Below, in pieces: positions 7,244 through 16,554 of a stretch of DNA of 64,000 bases. Position 1 is the stretch's first letter, and every line of letters begins with the position of its first letter. A program made the position numbers and the translations under genes. This DNA is from Anaeromusa acidaminophila DSM 3853 (GTDB lineage: Bacteria > Bacillota > Negativicutes > Anaeromusales > Anaeromusaceae), in the NCBI RefSeq assembly GCF_000374545.1, contig NZ_KB894582.1, positions 1-64,000 of the forward strand. Direction: 5' to 3'. Below the pieces are notes generated by a model. It saw nothing but the letters and a program-made list of their open reading frames with translations. It did not search any database and was not told the DNA's origin.

Positions 7244-8749
7244 ATGCAGATAAAAACCCGATATTTTCTGGAAAAATTGTTGTTGGCGTGGGCCGCTGCC
7301 GGTATTGGTTTAGCGCTGGTGACCTCTGCGATGTATTTGCTTTGGCCGGGCTTTGGCGAGCAAGGCGAGGTCAATTTTGCATCGGTGGCCTGGTTGGTCA
7401 GCAACGGGCAGCCTCTTTATACGGATGTGGATGCGGCGCAGCGGTACAGCTTGCAGCATGGTCCGATTGTATATTTGCTGATTGGCGGTATCATGCAACT
7501 GCTGGGGCCTAGCTATCTTACGGCGAAGCTATCCGGCGTAGTCATGTTTTGGCTGATTTTAGCGCTTTCGTTTAGTATGTTTAAACGAGCTGGCGGTACA
7601 AGAAACGCTCTGCTTTTTACCGGTCTGGAAGCCTGGCTCTTATTTCATTGGCATAACTCTTGTTATATTCGGCCGGACGCCATGCTGGTGGTATGCATGC
7701 TAATCAGTTTGTATGCGATTTCCTGTATTCGAAACAAGACGCTTATGTTGGCAATTTGCGCGGTTACGTTTGGTGTAATGATCAATCTTAAAATTCACGG
7801 TGTCATTTATTTGCTGCCGTTGTTGGTGCTTTTAACTAAATATCTTACGGTGAAACGCTTTTTGGCAGCTTCTTTTTTGATGGCGATTGTGGGGGGGCTT
7901 CCTTTTTTACTGCCGCAGGTTTCATTGGAGAATTATCTTTTTTGGATTCAAACGTCTGTGCAGATGGCTGTGGGCGATCCGGCGTCTACTTTGCGGAACT
8001 TTGCGCCTAAATTGGCGGCGATTTTGATTTTGGCCTTGTTTCCTTACTGCTTTGCAGTGCTGCGCGACATTCGCTTGTACAACTTTTACCGACATAATAG
8101 GATGGTGCTGAAGGCACTGCTGTTAGGCGTATTGGCCGCTTCCATTATTGGCTCCAAACCAGGGAGCGGTACCAATCATCTTATGCCCCTTATTCCTTTT
8201 TATTGTTACTTGCTGCTGCGGTTGAATCAGGAAAAACCGGAGGCAGATCTGGCTGTAAGTACAGGCCGCATCTGGAGACGCAGAATTAGCGGCATTGTTT
8301 TAGGAGTGTTGTTTTTACTAGTTACTTTGGGCGGAGCCCACAAGGAAATAACGTTGCTGAAAATGGCGGCAACCGATGACAGAAGACCTGTTTTGCAGGA
8401 ATTGGCAGAGCTTGAAAATGCCTATGCCGGTAAGACGATGGAGATTGGTTATGGTGAAAAAGGGAATCGCGTAATTACAGACTGTATTCCCCAGTTGGTG
8501 TTTCATGGGCAGCCGCTGTTAATAGAAAAGGTTGCCTTTGGGGATATGCTGGCCGTGAAAGTCCCGATTCCCGCAGCTACGGTACAGGCGTTGCGGGATG
8601 GGTATATCCAGGTCTGGTTGATTCCTAAGGGGCAGAAGCCATTTCCTTGGATTAGCGAAGAAGCCTTTTCGCAAGCTTTTTTGCAAAACTATCATTTAGA
8701 AGAAAGCACTACTCATTTTGACGTTTGGACATATAAGCCCCAAATGTAA
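7244..8749 (+). CDS. GT39/ArnT-like multi-spanning glycosyltransferase
   Basis: The 501-residue protein is a polytopic membrane enzyme with about ten hydrophobic segments. Family members use lipid-phosphate sugar donors and transfer the sugar outside the membrane. The early loop PGFGEQGEVNFASVAWLVSN resembles the acidic catalytic loop region of GT39/GT83 enzymes, and YTDVDAAQRYSLQHGPIVYL and YIRPDAMLV follow the family pattern. The soluble C-terminal 110 residues are extracytoplasmic. The start at 7244 is chosen because GGAG lies at 7231-7234; the upstream ATG at 7223 has no ribosome site. Its acceptor is unknown. It is monocistronic between two terminators. Confidence 0.7.
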   Translation: MQIKTRYFLEKLLLAWAAAGIGLALVTSAMYLLWPGFGEQGEVNFASVAWLVSNGQPLYTDVDAAQRYSLQHGPIVYLLIGGIMQLLGPSYLTAKLSGVVMFWLILALSFSMFKRAGGTRNALLFTGLEAWLLFHWHNSCYIRPDAMLVVCMLISLYAISCIRNKTLMLAICAVTFGVMINLKIHGVIYLLPLLVLLTKYLTVKRFLAASFLMAIVGGLPFLLPQVSLENYLFWIQTSVQMAVGDPASTLRNFAPKLAAILILALFPYCFAVLRDIRLYNFYRHNRMVLKALLLGVLAASIIGSKPGSGTNHLMPLIPFYCYLLLRLNQEKPEADLAVSTGRIWRRRISGIVLGVLFLLVTLGGAHKEITLLKMAATDDRRPVLQELAELENAYAGKTMEIGYGEKGNRVITDCIPQLVFHGQPLLIEKVAFGDMLAVKVPIPAATVQALRDGYIQVWLIPKGQKPFPWISEEAFSQAFLQNYHLEESTTHFDVWTYKPQM

Positions 8750-8795
8750 TAAGAAGAAGCGTTGGCTAATTTAGCCAACGCTTCTTCTTATTTTT
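8749..8795. terminator. Strong bidirectional intrinsic terminator
   Basis: A nearly perfect stem of about 20 bp (centred on GTTGGCTAATTTAGCCAAC) has A-rich and T-rich flanks. It separates the glycosyltransferase from the converging CPBP protease gene. Confidence 0.9.
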
Positions 8796-8836
8796 GTCCT
8801 ACGTGTAGCTTTTGACAGTAATAGCGTTGTTGCTCA

Positions 8837-9718
8837 TTATGGCAATGACGGATAAGTGAAAAGAAGGAAATGGGCCGCATTTACTAAAAAATGCAGCAAG
8901 ATAGAAGCTTCAATACAGCCGGTTCTTTGATAAGCCCAGCCATAATATAGGCCGGCAAGGGTGACGAAGGCGACATACAACGAGCCGCCGGCAAAATGAG
9001 AAAGACCATAAACGAAGGAAGCTAATACAAGCGGCAGTGTTTGTCGCAAGGGACGGTCTTTCCAAAGAAGAGCGAGCTGCCGCTGCAAGAAGCCGCGAAA
9101 GAAGGCTTCCTCCGCAGTGCAGACAAAGAGCAGGTTCGTGAGCATCCATAATAAAGTATAGCTAGGCAGCTTCGGATCCCAGTGGACTTTGCCGGATGCA
9201 AGAGCCAGGATAAAAATAAGAGGCAAAAAAATAAGACCGCGGGAGCTCAAAAACGGCAAGAGCTGACGCCAGTCTGGCCGCGTGAAAAGTCTGGGCGTAC
9301 ACCAGCCCAGAAGACCCAGAGCGACAAGGGTTTTATCCAGGTTTAAATACATTGTAAAAGGAAGTCCATCGGCGCTGACTAAAACGGCGTCAAGCGCTTT
9401 GAGATTATGAAAGCCCGGCAAGAGATGGACGCCTAAGAGTAGGGAAAAGGCGGCGAGCAGTAGCCCGCTAAGCCCTTTTTCGAAAGAATGTGCTGCCCGT
9501 GAAAACCGGTAAGCGATAAAAAAATATAAAACGGCCAGTCCTAGGCCGAGCGGAGTCAGCTGGCCGCTTATAAGCCCGCTAAAGCCTGCGGAGGCGGCAA
9601 GAATAAGCCAAAGAGGCTGACCAAAGATAGAAACGGGAAGCCACAGGCAGGCAACGCCAAGATAAAGCAAGCTATAACAAAGAAGCGTAAAAGATGAGTC
9701 GGGCAGTGAAATATCCAT
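8837..9718 (-). CDS. CPBP-family intramembrane metalloprotease
   Basis: The 293-residue polytopic protein belongs to the CAAX-protease/bacteriocin-processing (Abi) family. Its motifs are visible in order: EEAFFRGFLQRQL (Glu-Glu and Arg), FVYGLSHFAGG (catalytic-type His) and LHFLVNAAHF (second His/Asn). About eight hydrophobic segments are present. The start at 9718 (MDISLPDSS) follows TAAGGAGAA; the longer frame to 9799 lacks a ribosome site. Substrates in bacteria are mostly unknown; bacteriocin immunity or envelope protein processing are options. It is divergent from the tlpA-like gene. Confidence 0.88.
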   Translation of the reverse strand: MDISLPDSSFTLLCYSLLYLGVACLWLPVSIFGQPLWLILAASAGFSGLISGQLTPLGLGLAVLYFFIAYRFSRAAHSFEKGLSGLLLAAFSLLLGVHLLPGFHNLKALDAVLVSADGLPFTMYLNLDKTLVALGLLGWCTPRLFTRPDWRQLLPFLSSRGLIFLPLIFILALASGKVHWDPKLPSYTLLWMLTNLLFVCTAEEAFFRGFLQRQLALLWKDRPLRQTLPLVLASFVYGLSHFAGGSLYVAFVTLAGLYYGWAYQRTGCIEASILLHFLVNAAHFLLFTYPSLP

Positions 9719-9853
9719 TTTGCAGTTTCTCCTTAAAAGGCTGGTTTTTAAACGTGAATTCTGCAGGCGGTGCAGCTGGAGCAGGATTTTGCGTTGCAAT
9801 CAAGAAGTTTCTAAACTATGAATATAGATAGGATAGGAGCGTGAATTAGGAAG

Positions 9854-10378
9854 ATGAAAATACGAAGTGAAATGATGAAAATGTTTTTTTTGACGTGTTG
9901 TTTCTTGGTGGCGTTGACGGCTGTCTGTGCAGCTGGCGGTGCGAACGCCGGAGATAAGTGGACTCCTCGTGATTTGCCGCTCCTAGATGGAACGCCAGTG
10001 ACGCTGGCGCCGGAGAAGGATAAGATTCTGGTGTTGAATTTTTTTGCCACCTGGTGTCCATATTGTGTAAGAGAGTTGCCGGAGTTTAATCAAGTATACT
10101 TAAAGTATCAAGACAAAGTCAAAATGTATGTCATTGATATGTGGGAAACCCCGGATAAAGCCAATGCCTTTATGTATCAAAACGGTTATCAAATTCCGAC
10201 GCTTTTTGACAATACAGGCAAGACGTTGGCTAATGATATGGGCATGCGGGGCATACCGGTGACGCTGATTATTGACGAAGAGGGAACTATCCGGATACGG
10301 CAAAACGGCATGATGCCGCCTGGATATTTGGAGAAAGCCATCCAGCAGGTTATGAGAAAAAATGAGGCAGCAAAATGA
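9854..10378 (+). CDS. Secreted TlpA/ResA-like thiol-disulfide oxidoreductase
   Basis: The 174-residue protein has a signal sequence (FFLTCCFLVALTAVCAAGG), then a thioredoxin fold with the redox motif FFATWCPYCVRELPEF and the cis-proline loop GIPVTLI. Such proteins reduce or exchange disulfides outside the cytoplasmic membrane, for example in cytochrome c maturation. No cytochrome genes are nearby. The first ATG has a weak ribosome site; an ATG at 9872 is an alternative. Its stop overlaps the start of the next small gene (ATGA), implying translational coupling. Confidence 0.9.
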   Translation: MKIRSEMMKMFFLTCCFLVALTAVCAAGGANAGDKWTPRDLPLLDGTPVTLAPEKDKILVLNFFATWCPYCVRELPEFNQVYLKYQDKVKMYVIDMWETPDKANAFMYQNGYQIPTLFDNTGKTLANDMGMRGIPVTLIIDEEGTIRIRQNGMMPPGYLEKAIQQVMRKNEAAK

Positions 10379-10551
10379 AGAAATATCTGGCCGTGATGTT
10401 ACTGACGCTGGTTTTGTTTAGCGGCAGTGTCGTGCTGGCTGGCGCTGGTGAACCGTCATCGCCGGGGAATTCTGGCGATGCAAATGGCAATGACGATTGC
10501 AAAGACGGCATTTGCACTCTTAAAGAACAACCAGATGAACCAGGAAAATAA
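10375..10551 (+). CDS. Secreted 58-residue peptide with a Cys pair, coupled to the TlpA-like gene
   Basis: This short gene has the sequence start MKKYLAVMLLTLVLFSGSVV, a good signal peptide with a likely cleavage after VLAGA. It then has a Gly/Asn/Asp-rich mature part containing DDCKDGICTLKEQ. The ATG overlaps the upstream stop by four bases (ATGA). A terminator follows immediately. The only notable residues in the roughly 35-residue mature peptide are the two Cys, spaced CxxxxC. Because it is coupled to a secreted thioredoxin, it may be a substrate or partner of it (inference). No family is recognised. Confidence 0.7.
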   Translation: MKKYLAVMLLTLVLFSGSVVLAGAGEPSSPGNSGDANGNDDCKDGICTLKEQPDEPGK

Positions 10552-10553
10552 GG

Positions 10554-10602
10554 AACGGCCTTCTTCGCAACTATTAACCGCTGCGGAGAAGGCCGTTTTT
10601 TC
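10554..10602 (+). terminator. Intrinsic terminator after the TlpA/peptide operon
   Basis: AACGGCCTTCT pairs with AGAAGGCCGTT and is followed by T residues; the stop codon of the small peptide is 3 bases upstream. Confidence 0.9.
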
Positions 10603-10644
10603 GCTATATCAGAGTATATTAGTTTTACGGATGAAAACCTAGGG

Positions 10645-10805
10645 TCATCAAGATTTCCGCGCAACTCGCAAAATAGGAGTCGACGGCAGTTCTGCGAACT
10701 CGCTAGTGTTCAGACATACGGAACTTTTCTCCGTTGGCTCCTGTTGTTGCGTCCTACGGATCGTTTTGCTCCAAAAAGTCTCAAATCCAATCACGGCCGC
10801 CGTAG
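10645..10805. repeat. Dispersed repeat family A, copy 1
   Basis: It shares with 22558-22733 and 31170-31352 a core reading AACTCGCT...CAGACATACGGAACTTTT and a second part with GCGTCC, TTGCTCCAAAAA and GTCTCAAAT. The two halves are complementary over several blocks, so the element folds back on itself. It fills most of the gap between the TlpA operon terminator and the 3' end of the converging RNase H gene. A family D motif follows at about 10806-10868. Confidence 0.8.
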
Positions 10806-10872
10806 CCTCATGGCCCCCCTCGCTTTACTCCCTCTACTCCTGTTCAACTCCCGTACTTCTCTGGTCTTATTG

Positions 10873-11475
10873 TTACTTAAGCAGCCCCAGTGCTTGTTTG
10901 GCCAATTTATCCGCCAGCTCATTTCCTTCTACGCCGGTATGACCGGCTACTTTGCAGAAGGTCACCCAGCTGAGACGCTGGGAAGCAAAAGCGGCGTACC
11001 AGGCGGTAAAGGGATTTTTAGCCTGCCATTCTTTGGTGGCCCATTTAGCTAGGCCGCTGTAGTCGTGATGAATCGAGATCGGCTGAATATCGTTCTCTTC
11101 GGCCCACTGGATCGCCATAGTGGCTCCGGCCAGTTCACCGGCAACGTTGCGCATTTTAGCCGCTTCGGGATCTTCGCCGACGCCGCTGTCTGAGTGCGTC
11201 AAATTTCCGTCTTCATAGACGGCAAAGGCCCAGCTGTATTGGCCTTTGCTAAAGCTGCCGTCGACGTAGATATGTATGCCTGCAGGATTTTCTTCCGGCG
11301 CGGCAGCTGTCGAGATTTGGGCGTTCATAAAAGCAAGGGCTTCCTCTTTCGTAGGAAAGCCCTTAAAAGCGGCATTGGGATAGCCGCTGACTTGTTTCTG
11401 ACACTCCGGCCAATTGGTGTAAATGCCAGGAATTCGTCCTTCGCGGACGGCGTAGAATTTATTCTTGCCAGCCAT
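10873..11475 (-). CDS. rnhA: Ribonuclease HI with N-terminal hybrid-binding (viroplasmin-like) domain
   Basis: RNase HI cuts the RNA strand of RNA-DNA hybrids. The 200-residue protein has an N-terminal hybrid-binding domain (FYAVREGRIPGIYTNWPECQ and FPTKEEALAF) and a catalytic domain. The acidic residues are visible: Asp in IYVDGSFS, Glu in VAGELAGATMAI, Asp in IHHDYSGL and Asp in GNELADKLA; GHTGVEGN supplies the His loop. The start at 11475 has AGGAG 8 bases upstream. The frame extends to 11883 but the added N-terminus has no family character, and another gene lies there in a different frame. Confidence 0.92.
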   Translation of the reverse strand: MAGKNKFYAVREGRIPGIYTNWPECQKQVSGYPNAAFKGFPTKEEALAFMNAQISTAAAPEENPAGIHIYVDGSFSKGQYSWAFAVYEDGNLTHSDSGVGEDPEAAKMRNVAGELAGATMAIQWAEENDIQPISIHHDYSGLAKWATKEWQAKNPFTAWYAAFASQRLSWVTFCKVAGHTGVEGNELADKLAKQALGLLK

Positions 11476-11656
11476 AGTAAAAGCTCCTCTCAGTGACTTG
11501 CTTCTACTATACAGGATACAGCGCGGCAGCGCCAGCAAATTTGAGTGTGAAATGCCGATTAAAGGACGAACAAGAGAACCGGAGTGATCGGAGGGTGCGA
11601 CAAAGAGAAAGCGGCTAGCGTCAGGCGCTTGTTCAAAAATTCGTGTTCCATAGTGA

Positions 11657-11899
11657 TTAGCAAATGTTTCCGGCCAAATGCGCCCGTTCCGCCTGCTCTT
11701 CGGCATAATACCAGCGCACCGAGCTGCCGATGACGCAGCGGACCGCGTCCAATTTTCCTTCCGTGGCCATTTTGCGCATTTTTTGCACATCGAAGCCGTT
11801 AGTGGAGAAATAGCTTGCCGAGATAAAGCCGCGATGCAAAAGCTGTTTGCGATAGCGTTCCGAATCTCGTCTGTCCAGTTCAACTTGCCAAATCGCCAT
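11657..11899 (-). CDS. Small hypothetical protein
   Basis: An 80-residue frame begins MAIWQVELDRRDSERYRKQL and contains ASYFSTNGFDVQKMRKMATE. It has no recognised family. GAGAGGTG lies about 9 bases before the ATG at 11899, which supports translation. The protein is soluble and basic, with no signal or membrane segment. It lies between RNase HI and the phospholipase C-like gene on the same strand. The 180-base gap up to RNase HI holds a family D repeat motif at 11568-11602 and nothing else recognisable. Confidence 0.5.
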   Translation of the reverse strand: MAIWQVELDRRDSERYRKQLLHRGFISASYFSTNGFDVQKMRKMATEGKLDAVRCVIGSSVRWYYAEEQAERAHLAGNIC

Positions 11900-11979
11900 A
11901 GTTTTTAACACCTCTCTTACTTTGTCATAAGTAGTTTCTAAAGAGAATTGTAAGAAGCTATGAATACATCAGCGGTTCT

Positions 11980-12717
11980 TTAACCATTGGCTGCTTCGTC
12001 TCGTTGACGCCAGCCGGCAAAGGAAGGACGCAGGGCTAAGCGGCTGGAGAACCGCTCTAAGAGACCTGCGGTGCTGCGCTGCGCCAGAGGCAGCAGGATT
12101 TGCGTGGCGTGGCGGTAATCGGCTTCGTTCGCTCCTTGGGCGGTGCGGGCGTATAGCGAGGTTGCCAGTTCGGCATTTTCCAGCAGCCAAGCCAGGGGGT
12201 CTTGGCGGGTATAGTAAAGACCGCCTGCCTGCGCCTTATATTGATGGCGATGGCTGGCGGCCCATGTTTCATATTCTTTATGTCCGTCGAAGAGCTGCGC
12301 TTGGGCATGGTGAGGTACGCAAAGATCTTGCAGCAAATGCGCGGCAGCGCCCAAAAAGAAAGCTGCCTGTTTTTCGTCAGCATTTTTGGCGGCGCTTACG
12401 GCCTTTTCAAAATAGCTTTGGAATTCTTCTAAAGCGGAATGAAAACGCCAAAGGCCTCTGCGGTTCAGAGGCTGTAAATAATGGTGTATGTTTTTCCAGT
12501 CCGCGTCGGCCCAGACGGCGCCGCGATTAAATGAAGAGAGATGCCGGCGCAGCCAGGAACCTTCCCATGTACAGCCGTCGGTGAGCAAAATGCGCGCTGC
12601 CTGACGATTAATAAAGCAATGCGTCAAGGCCGGACGATCAAACCAATGCTGCACGCTACCGGCTAGGCTTAGCAGCCAGTTTCCTGATAATGATGACGAT
12701 GGATGTCCGTGACTCAC
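11980..12717 (-). CDS. Zinc-dependent phospholipase C-like protein
   Basis: The 245-residue protein has the layout of the zinc-dependent phospholipase C/S1-P1 nuclease helical fold. Its metal-ligand segments are THCFINRQAARIL, WADADWKNIHHYLQP, FLGAAAHLLQDLCVPHHAQ and GHKEYETWAASH. The central HLLQDLCVPHH element is the most diagnostic. A GTG start at 12717 follows GGAGGAGA. No secretion signal is obvious, unlike the clostridial alpha-toxin, so it may be a cytoplasmic or unconventional member. Substrate is not known. The gene reads away from the nif operon. Confidence 0.8.
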   Translation of the reverse strand: MSHGHPSSSLSGNWLLSLAGSVQHWFDRPALTHCFINRQAARILLTDGCTWEGSWLRRHLSSFNRGAVWADADWKNIHHYLQPLNRRGLWRFHSALEEFQSYFEKAVSAAKNADEKQAAFFLGAAAHLLQDLCVPHHAQAQLFDGHKEYETWAASHRHQYKAQAGGLYYTRQDPLAWLLENAELATSLYARTAQGANEADYRHATQILLPLAQRSTAGLLERFSSRLALRPSFAGWRQRDEAANG

Positions 12718-12900
12718 ACCTATCTCCTCCTTTGGTAGCGGCTTTTAGCCTGGCAAGAGGTAAGTCTCAATTCGTTGGCTCGTAATAACCATAGCACATA
12801 GAGGGGAACGTTGCGTTAACCTCAAGTTAAGGTTTGATTAAAAAATACTATAGAAAGTACAAAGTGAGCCAAGAACGTACGGAATATACAAACTTTTTGT

Positions 12901-12946
12901 TAAGTGTATCTTTGGTGTTGACACTTATTTTTTTTCGTGCTATACT
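12901..12946 (+). promoter_or_regulatory. Sigma-70 promoter of the nif operon with inverted repeat over the -35 box
   Basis: TTGACA (12918-12923) and TATACT (12941-12946) are separated by exactly 17 bases. TAAGTGT (12901-12907) and its complement ACACTTA (12921-12927) flank and overlap the -35 box, so a repressor or activator could bind there. A second small inverted repeat, AACCT and AGGTT, is at 12818-12834. Assignment to nif is by position: no other promoter of this quality lies between here and nifH. Confidence 0.75.
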
Positions 12947-12952
12947 CGGCAC

Positions 12953-14133
<1,181 letters not shown>

Positions 14134-14163
14134 ACAAAACGGTAAGAAAAAGGAGTGAAGTCT

Positions 14164-14490
14164 ATGTTGTTGGTAAGAGCCATTATTCGGCCGGAAAAAC
14201 GAGACGAAGTGCTATATGAGCTGTCTACAGCCGGCTTTCACGCGGCAACGGTTATCGACGTTATGGGCCGAGGCAAGCAAAAGGGCATCAAAATCGGCAG
14301 TATTGTGTATGACGAAATTCCTAAAGTCATGATTTTGATGGCAGTGCGGGATGAAGACAAAGAAGACGTAGTCAGCGTCATCATGCGCACTGCGAAAACC
14401 AGTGATTCCGGCGCTTTTGGGGACGGTAAAATTTTTATCACGCCTATCGAAGAGGCGTATACGGTATCCTCCGCAGCCACTGGGCTGTAG
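14164..14490 (+). CDS. nifI1: PII-family nitrogenase switch-off protein NifI1
   Basis: NifI1 and NifI2 form a complex that blocks the nitrogenase component in response to ammonium (known in methanogens and clostridia). The 108-residue protein begins MLLVRAIIRPEKRDEVLYEL and has the PII T-loop region GRGKQKGIKIGSIVYDEIPK and the GDGKIFITPIEEAYTV C-terminal strand. AAAGGAG precedes the ATG at 14164; the GTG at 14155 lies inside that site. It sits between nifH and nifI2, the standard clostridial and archaeal arrangement. No uridylylatable Tyr is expected in this T-loop. Confidence 0.95.
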   Translation: MLLVRAIIRPEKRDEVLYELSTAGFHAATVIDVMGRGKQKGIKIGSIVYDEIPKVMILMAVRDEDKEDVVSVIMRTAKTSDSGAFGDGKIFITPIEEAYTVSSAATGL

Positions 14491-14508
14491 AAAGGGGTGG
14501 CGCATTCG

Positions 14509-14919
14509 ATGAAAGAGATCATTGCCATTGTGCGTATGAATAAGACTAATGCCACGAAAAAGGCATTGGTAGAGAGCGGAGCTGCCGGTTTTACGGCGAC
14601 CAAGGTATTGGGACGAGGCAAGCTGGTAGATGATCCGACGGTGATTGCTGCTCGCAAAGCGGATTTGATGCGCTTGGCCGAAGAAGAAGATATGCGTGAG
14701 GCGGAGGTTTTGATTGACGGTTTTTTGGACGGCACTCGCCTGTTTCCGCGGCGCATGTTCAATGTCATTGCTCATGATGCTGATGTGGACAAAATTGTGA
14801 AATCCATTATTGCAGCCAATCAGACCAACAATCAGGTTGGCGACGGAAAAATCTTTATTCTGCCACTGCTGGATGCTTATCGGGTTCGTACGGCGGAAAA
14901 AGGCGATGCAGCGATTTAA
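14509..14919 (+). CDS. nifI2: PII-family nitrogenase switch-off protein NifI2
   Basis: The 136-residue protein begins MKEIIAIVRMNKTNATKKAL and contains the GRGKLVDDPTVIAARKADLM T-loop-like insertion, longer than in ordinary PII, and GDGKIFILPLLDAYRVRT near the end. This long insertion is characteristic of NifI2 and mediates the ATP- and 2-oxoglutarate-dependent contact with NifDK in studied homologues. The ATG at 14509 has AAAGGGG ahead; a GTG at 14497 overlaps that site. Gap to nifI1 is 18 bases, so the pair is tightly coupled. Confidence 0.95.
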   Translation: MKEIIAIVRMNKTNATKKALVESGAAGFTATKVLGRGKLVDDPTVIAARKADLMRLAEEEDMREAEVLIDGFLDGTRLFPRRMFNVIAHDADVDKIVKSIIAANQTNNQVGDGKIFILPLLDAYRVRTAEKGDAAI

Positions 14920-14940
14920 AAGACAAGGGGGGACGCCATC

Positions 14941-16554
14941 ATGGCGATGACCGAAAAAGAGCTTCAGGACATCTTGGATCGCTATCCGAGTAAGGTCCAA
15001 AAAAATCGCAAGAAGCACATTCTGATTAAAGATGGCGTTCTGGAACAGCAAGAGATTGAAGCGAATACCAGAACGGTTCCAGGCATTATGACCAACCGCG
15101 GCTGCGCCTATGCAGGATGCAAAGGCGTGGTGGTTGGGCCGCTGAAGGATATGGTGCATATTGTGCATGGCCCTATCGGCTGCAGCTACTATGCCTGGGG
15201 CGCACGGCGCAACAAGGCCCGCACCGAAGAAGGCGGCGACAATTTCATTAACTACTGTTTTTCAACGGACATGCAGGAAAGCGACATTGTCTTCGGCGGC
15301 GAGAAAAAATTAACCGCTATGATCGATGAAGTCGTGGAGATTTTCCACCCGAAAGCTATCAGTATTTCCGCTACCTGTCCAGTTGGGCTTATCGGCGACG
15401 ATATCAACGCTGTCGCCAGAACCGCGCAGGAAAAACACGGTATTCAGGTGCTGGCGTTCAACTGTGAGGGCTATAAAGGCGTTAGCCAGTCGGCGGGCCA
15501 TCATATTGCCAATAACAACCTGATGGACAAAGTCATCGGCAACAGCGATCTAGAGGAGGCGCCGGGTAAATTTCCCATCAATATTCTCGGCGAGTACAAC
15601 ATCGGCGGTGATGGCTGGGAAGTCGAGCGCATGCTCAAGGAAATTGGCTATCACATCGTCACCGTTATGACCGGCGATGGCTCGTGGAAATCGTTGCGCA
15701 ACGCTCATGTGGCGGAACTGAATTTGGTGCAGTGTCACCGCTCCATCAACTATATTGCGGAGATGCTGGAAATTAAATATGGTACGCCGTGGCTGAAGGT
15801 CAACTTTATCGGCGTCAACAGCACCGTTGAGACACTGCGCAACATGGCCAAGTATTTTGACGATCCGGGACTGACGCAGCGCACCGAAGATTTCATTGCC
15901 AAAGAACTGCTGCGGGTACAGCCGCAAATGGAGCAGTACCGCAAAATTTGCGACGGCAAAACCGCCTTCTGTTTTGTGGGCGGTTCTCGGGGCCATCATT
16001 ATCAGGGCCTTTTCGGCGAATTGGGTATTGAGACCGTGCTGGCTGGCTATGAATTCGCCCATCGCGACGACTATGAAGGCCGCGTCGTTATTCCCACTAT
16101 CAAAACCGACGCGGATAGTAAGAACATTCCCGATCTGCATGTGGAACAAGATGAGCGCCGGTATCGCCTGAAGCTGTCGCCGGAAAAAATGGAGTCCCTG
16201 AAAGGGGTTATTCCGCTGGGCGATTACAAGGGCATGAATGTGGAGATGAAAGACGGCAGCATTATTGTCGATGACATCAACCACTATGAGACGGAAGAAT
16301 TCATTCGCCTGCTCAAACCGGATATCTTCGCTTCCGGCATCAAGGATAAGTATGTGGTACAGAAAATGGGCATTCCCGCCAAACAGCTGCACTCGTACGA
16401 TTACAGCGGACCCTACGCCGGTTTTAACGGGGCCGTGAATTTCGCCAGAGATGTCAGCATGGCCTTTGCTTCACCGACATGGAACTATATTACGCCGCCC
16501 TGGAAGGACCAACCCTTGCTTGACGGCAGCATGAACGAAGGAGGTGCGCGCTGA
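14941..16554 (+). CDS. nifD: Nitrogenase molybdenum-iron protein alpha chain
   Basis: NifD holds the FeMo cofactor and shares the P-cluster with NifK. The 537-residue protein shows the P-cluster cysteines in NRGCAYAGC (Cys55), HGPIGCSYYAWG (Cys81) and SATCPVGLIGDD. The cofactor ligands are Cys in NLVQCHRSINYI and His in GIPAKQLHSYDYSGPY. Length and the extra internal segment before the last third match clostridial-type Nif alpha chains. The metal type (Mo rather than V or Fe) is inferred from the absence of vnfG/anfG and from sequence character. A run of G residues precedes the ATG. The stop overlaps the start of nifK. Confidence 0.97.
   Translation: MAMTEKELQDILDRYPSKVQKNRKKHILIKDGVLEQQEIEANTRTVPGIMTNRGCAYAGCKGVVVGPLKDMVHIVHGPIGCSYYAWGARRNKARTEEGGDNFINYCFSTDMQESDIVFGGEKKLTAMIDEVVEIFHPKAISISATCPVGLIGDDINAVARTAQEKHGIQVLAFNCEGYKGVSQSAGHHIANNNLMDKVIGNSDLEEAPGKFPINILGEYNIGGDGWEVERMLKEIGYHIVTVMTGDGSWKSLRNAHVAELNLVQCHRSINYIAEMLEIKYGTPWLKVNFIGVNSTVETLRNMAKYFDDPGLTQRTEDFIAKELLRVQPQMEQYRKICDGKTAFCFVGGSRGHHYQGLFGELGIETVLAGYEFAHRDDYEGRVVIPTIKTDADSKNIPDLHVEQDERRYRLKLSPEKMESLKGVIPLGDYKGMNVEMKDGSIIVDDINHYETEEFIRLLKPDIFASGIKDKYVVQKMGIPAKQLHSYDYSGPYAGFNGAVNFARDVSMAFASPTWNYITPPWKDQPLLDGSMNEGGAR

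Noticed and set aside
11476-11883. N-terminal extension of the RNase HI frame
   Set aside because: The canonical start with a ribosome site is at 11475; the upstream part overlaps another small gene in a different frame and a D repeat.
14212-15168. 318-codon frame opposite nifI1, nifI2 and nifD
   Set aside because: It is antisense to three convincing nif genes; His/Arg/Asn-rich composition is typical of a shadow.
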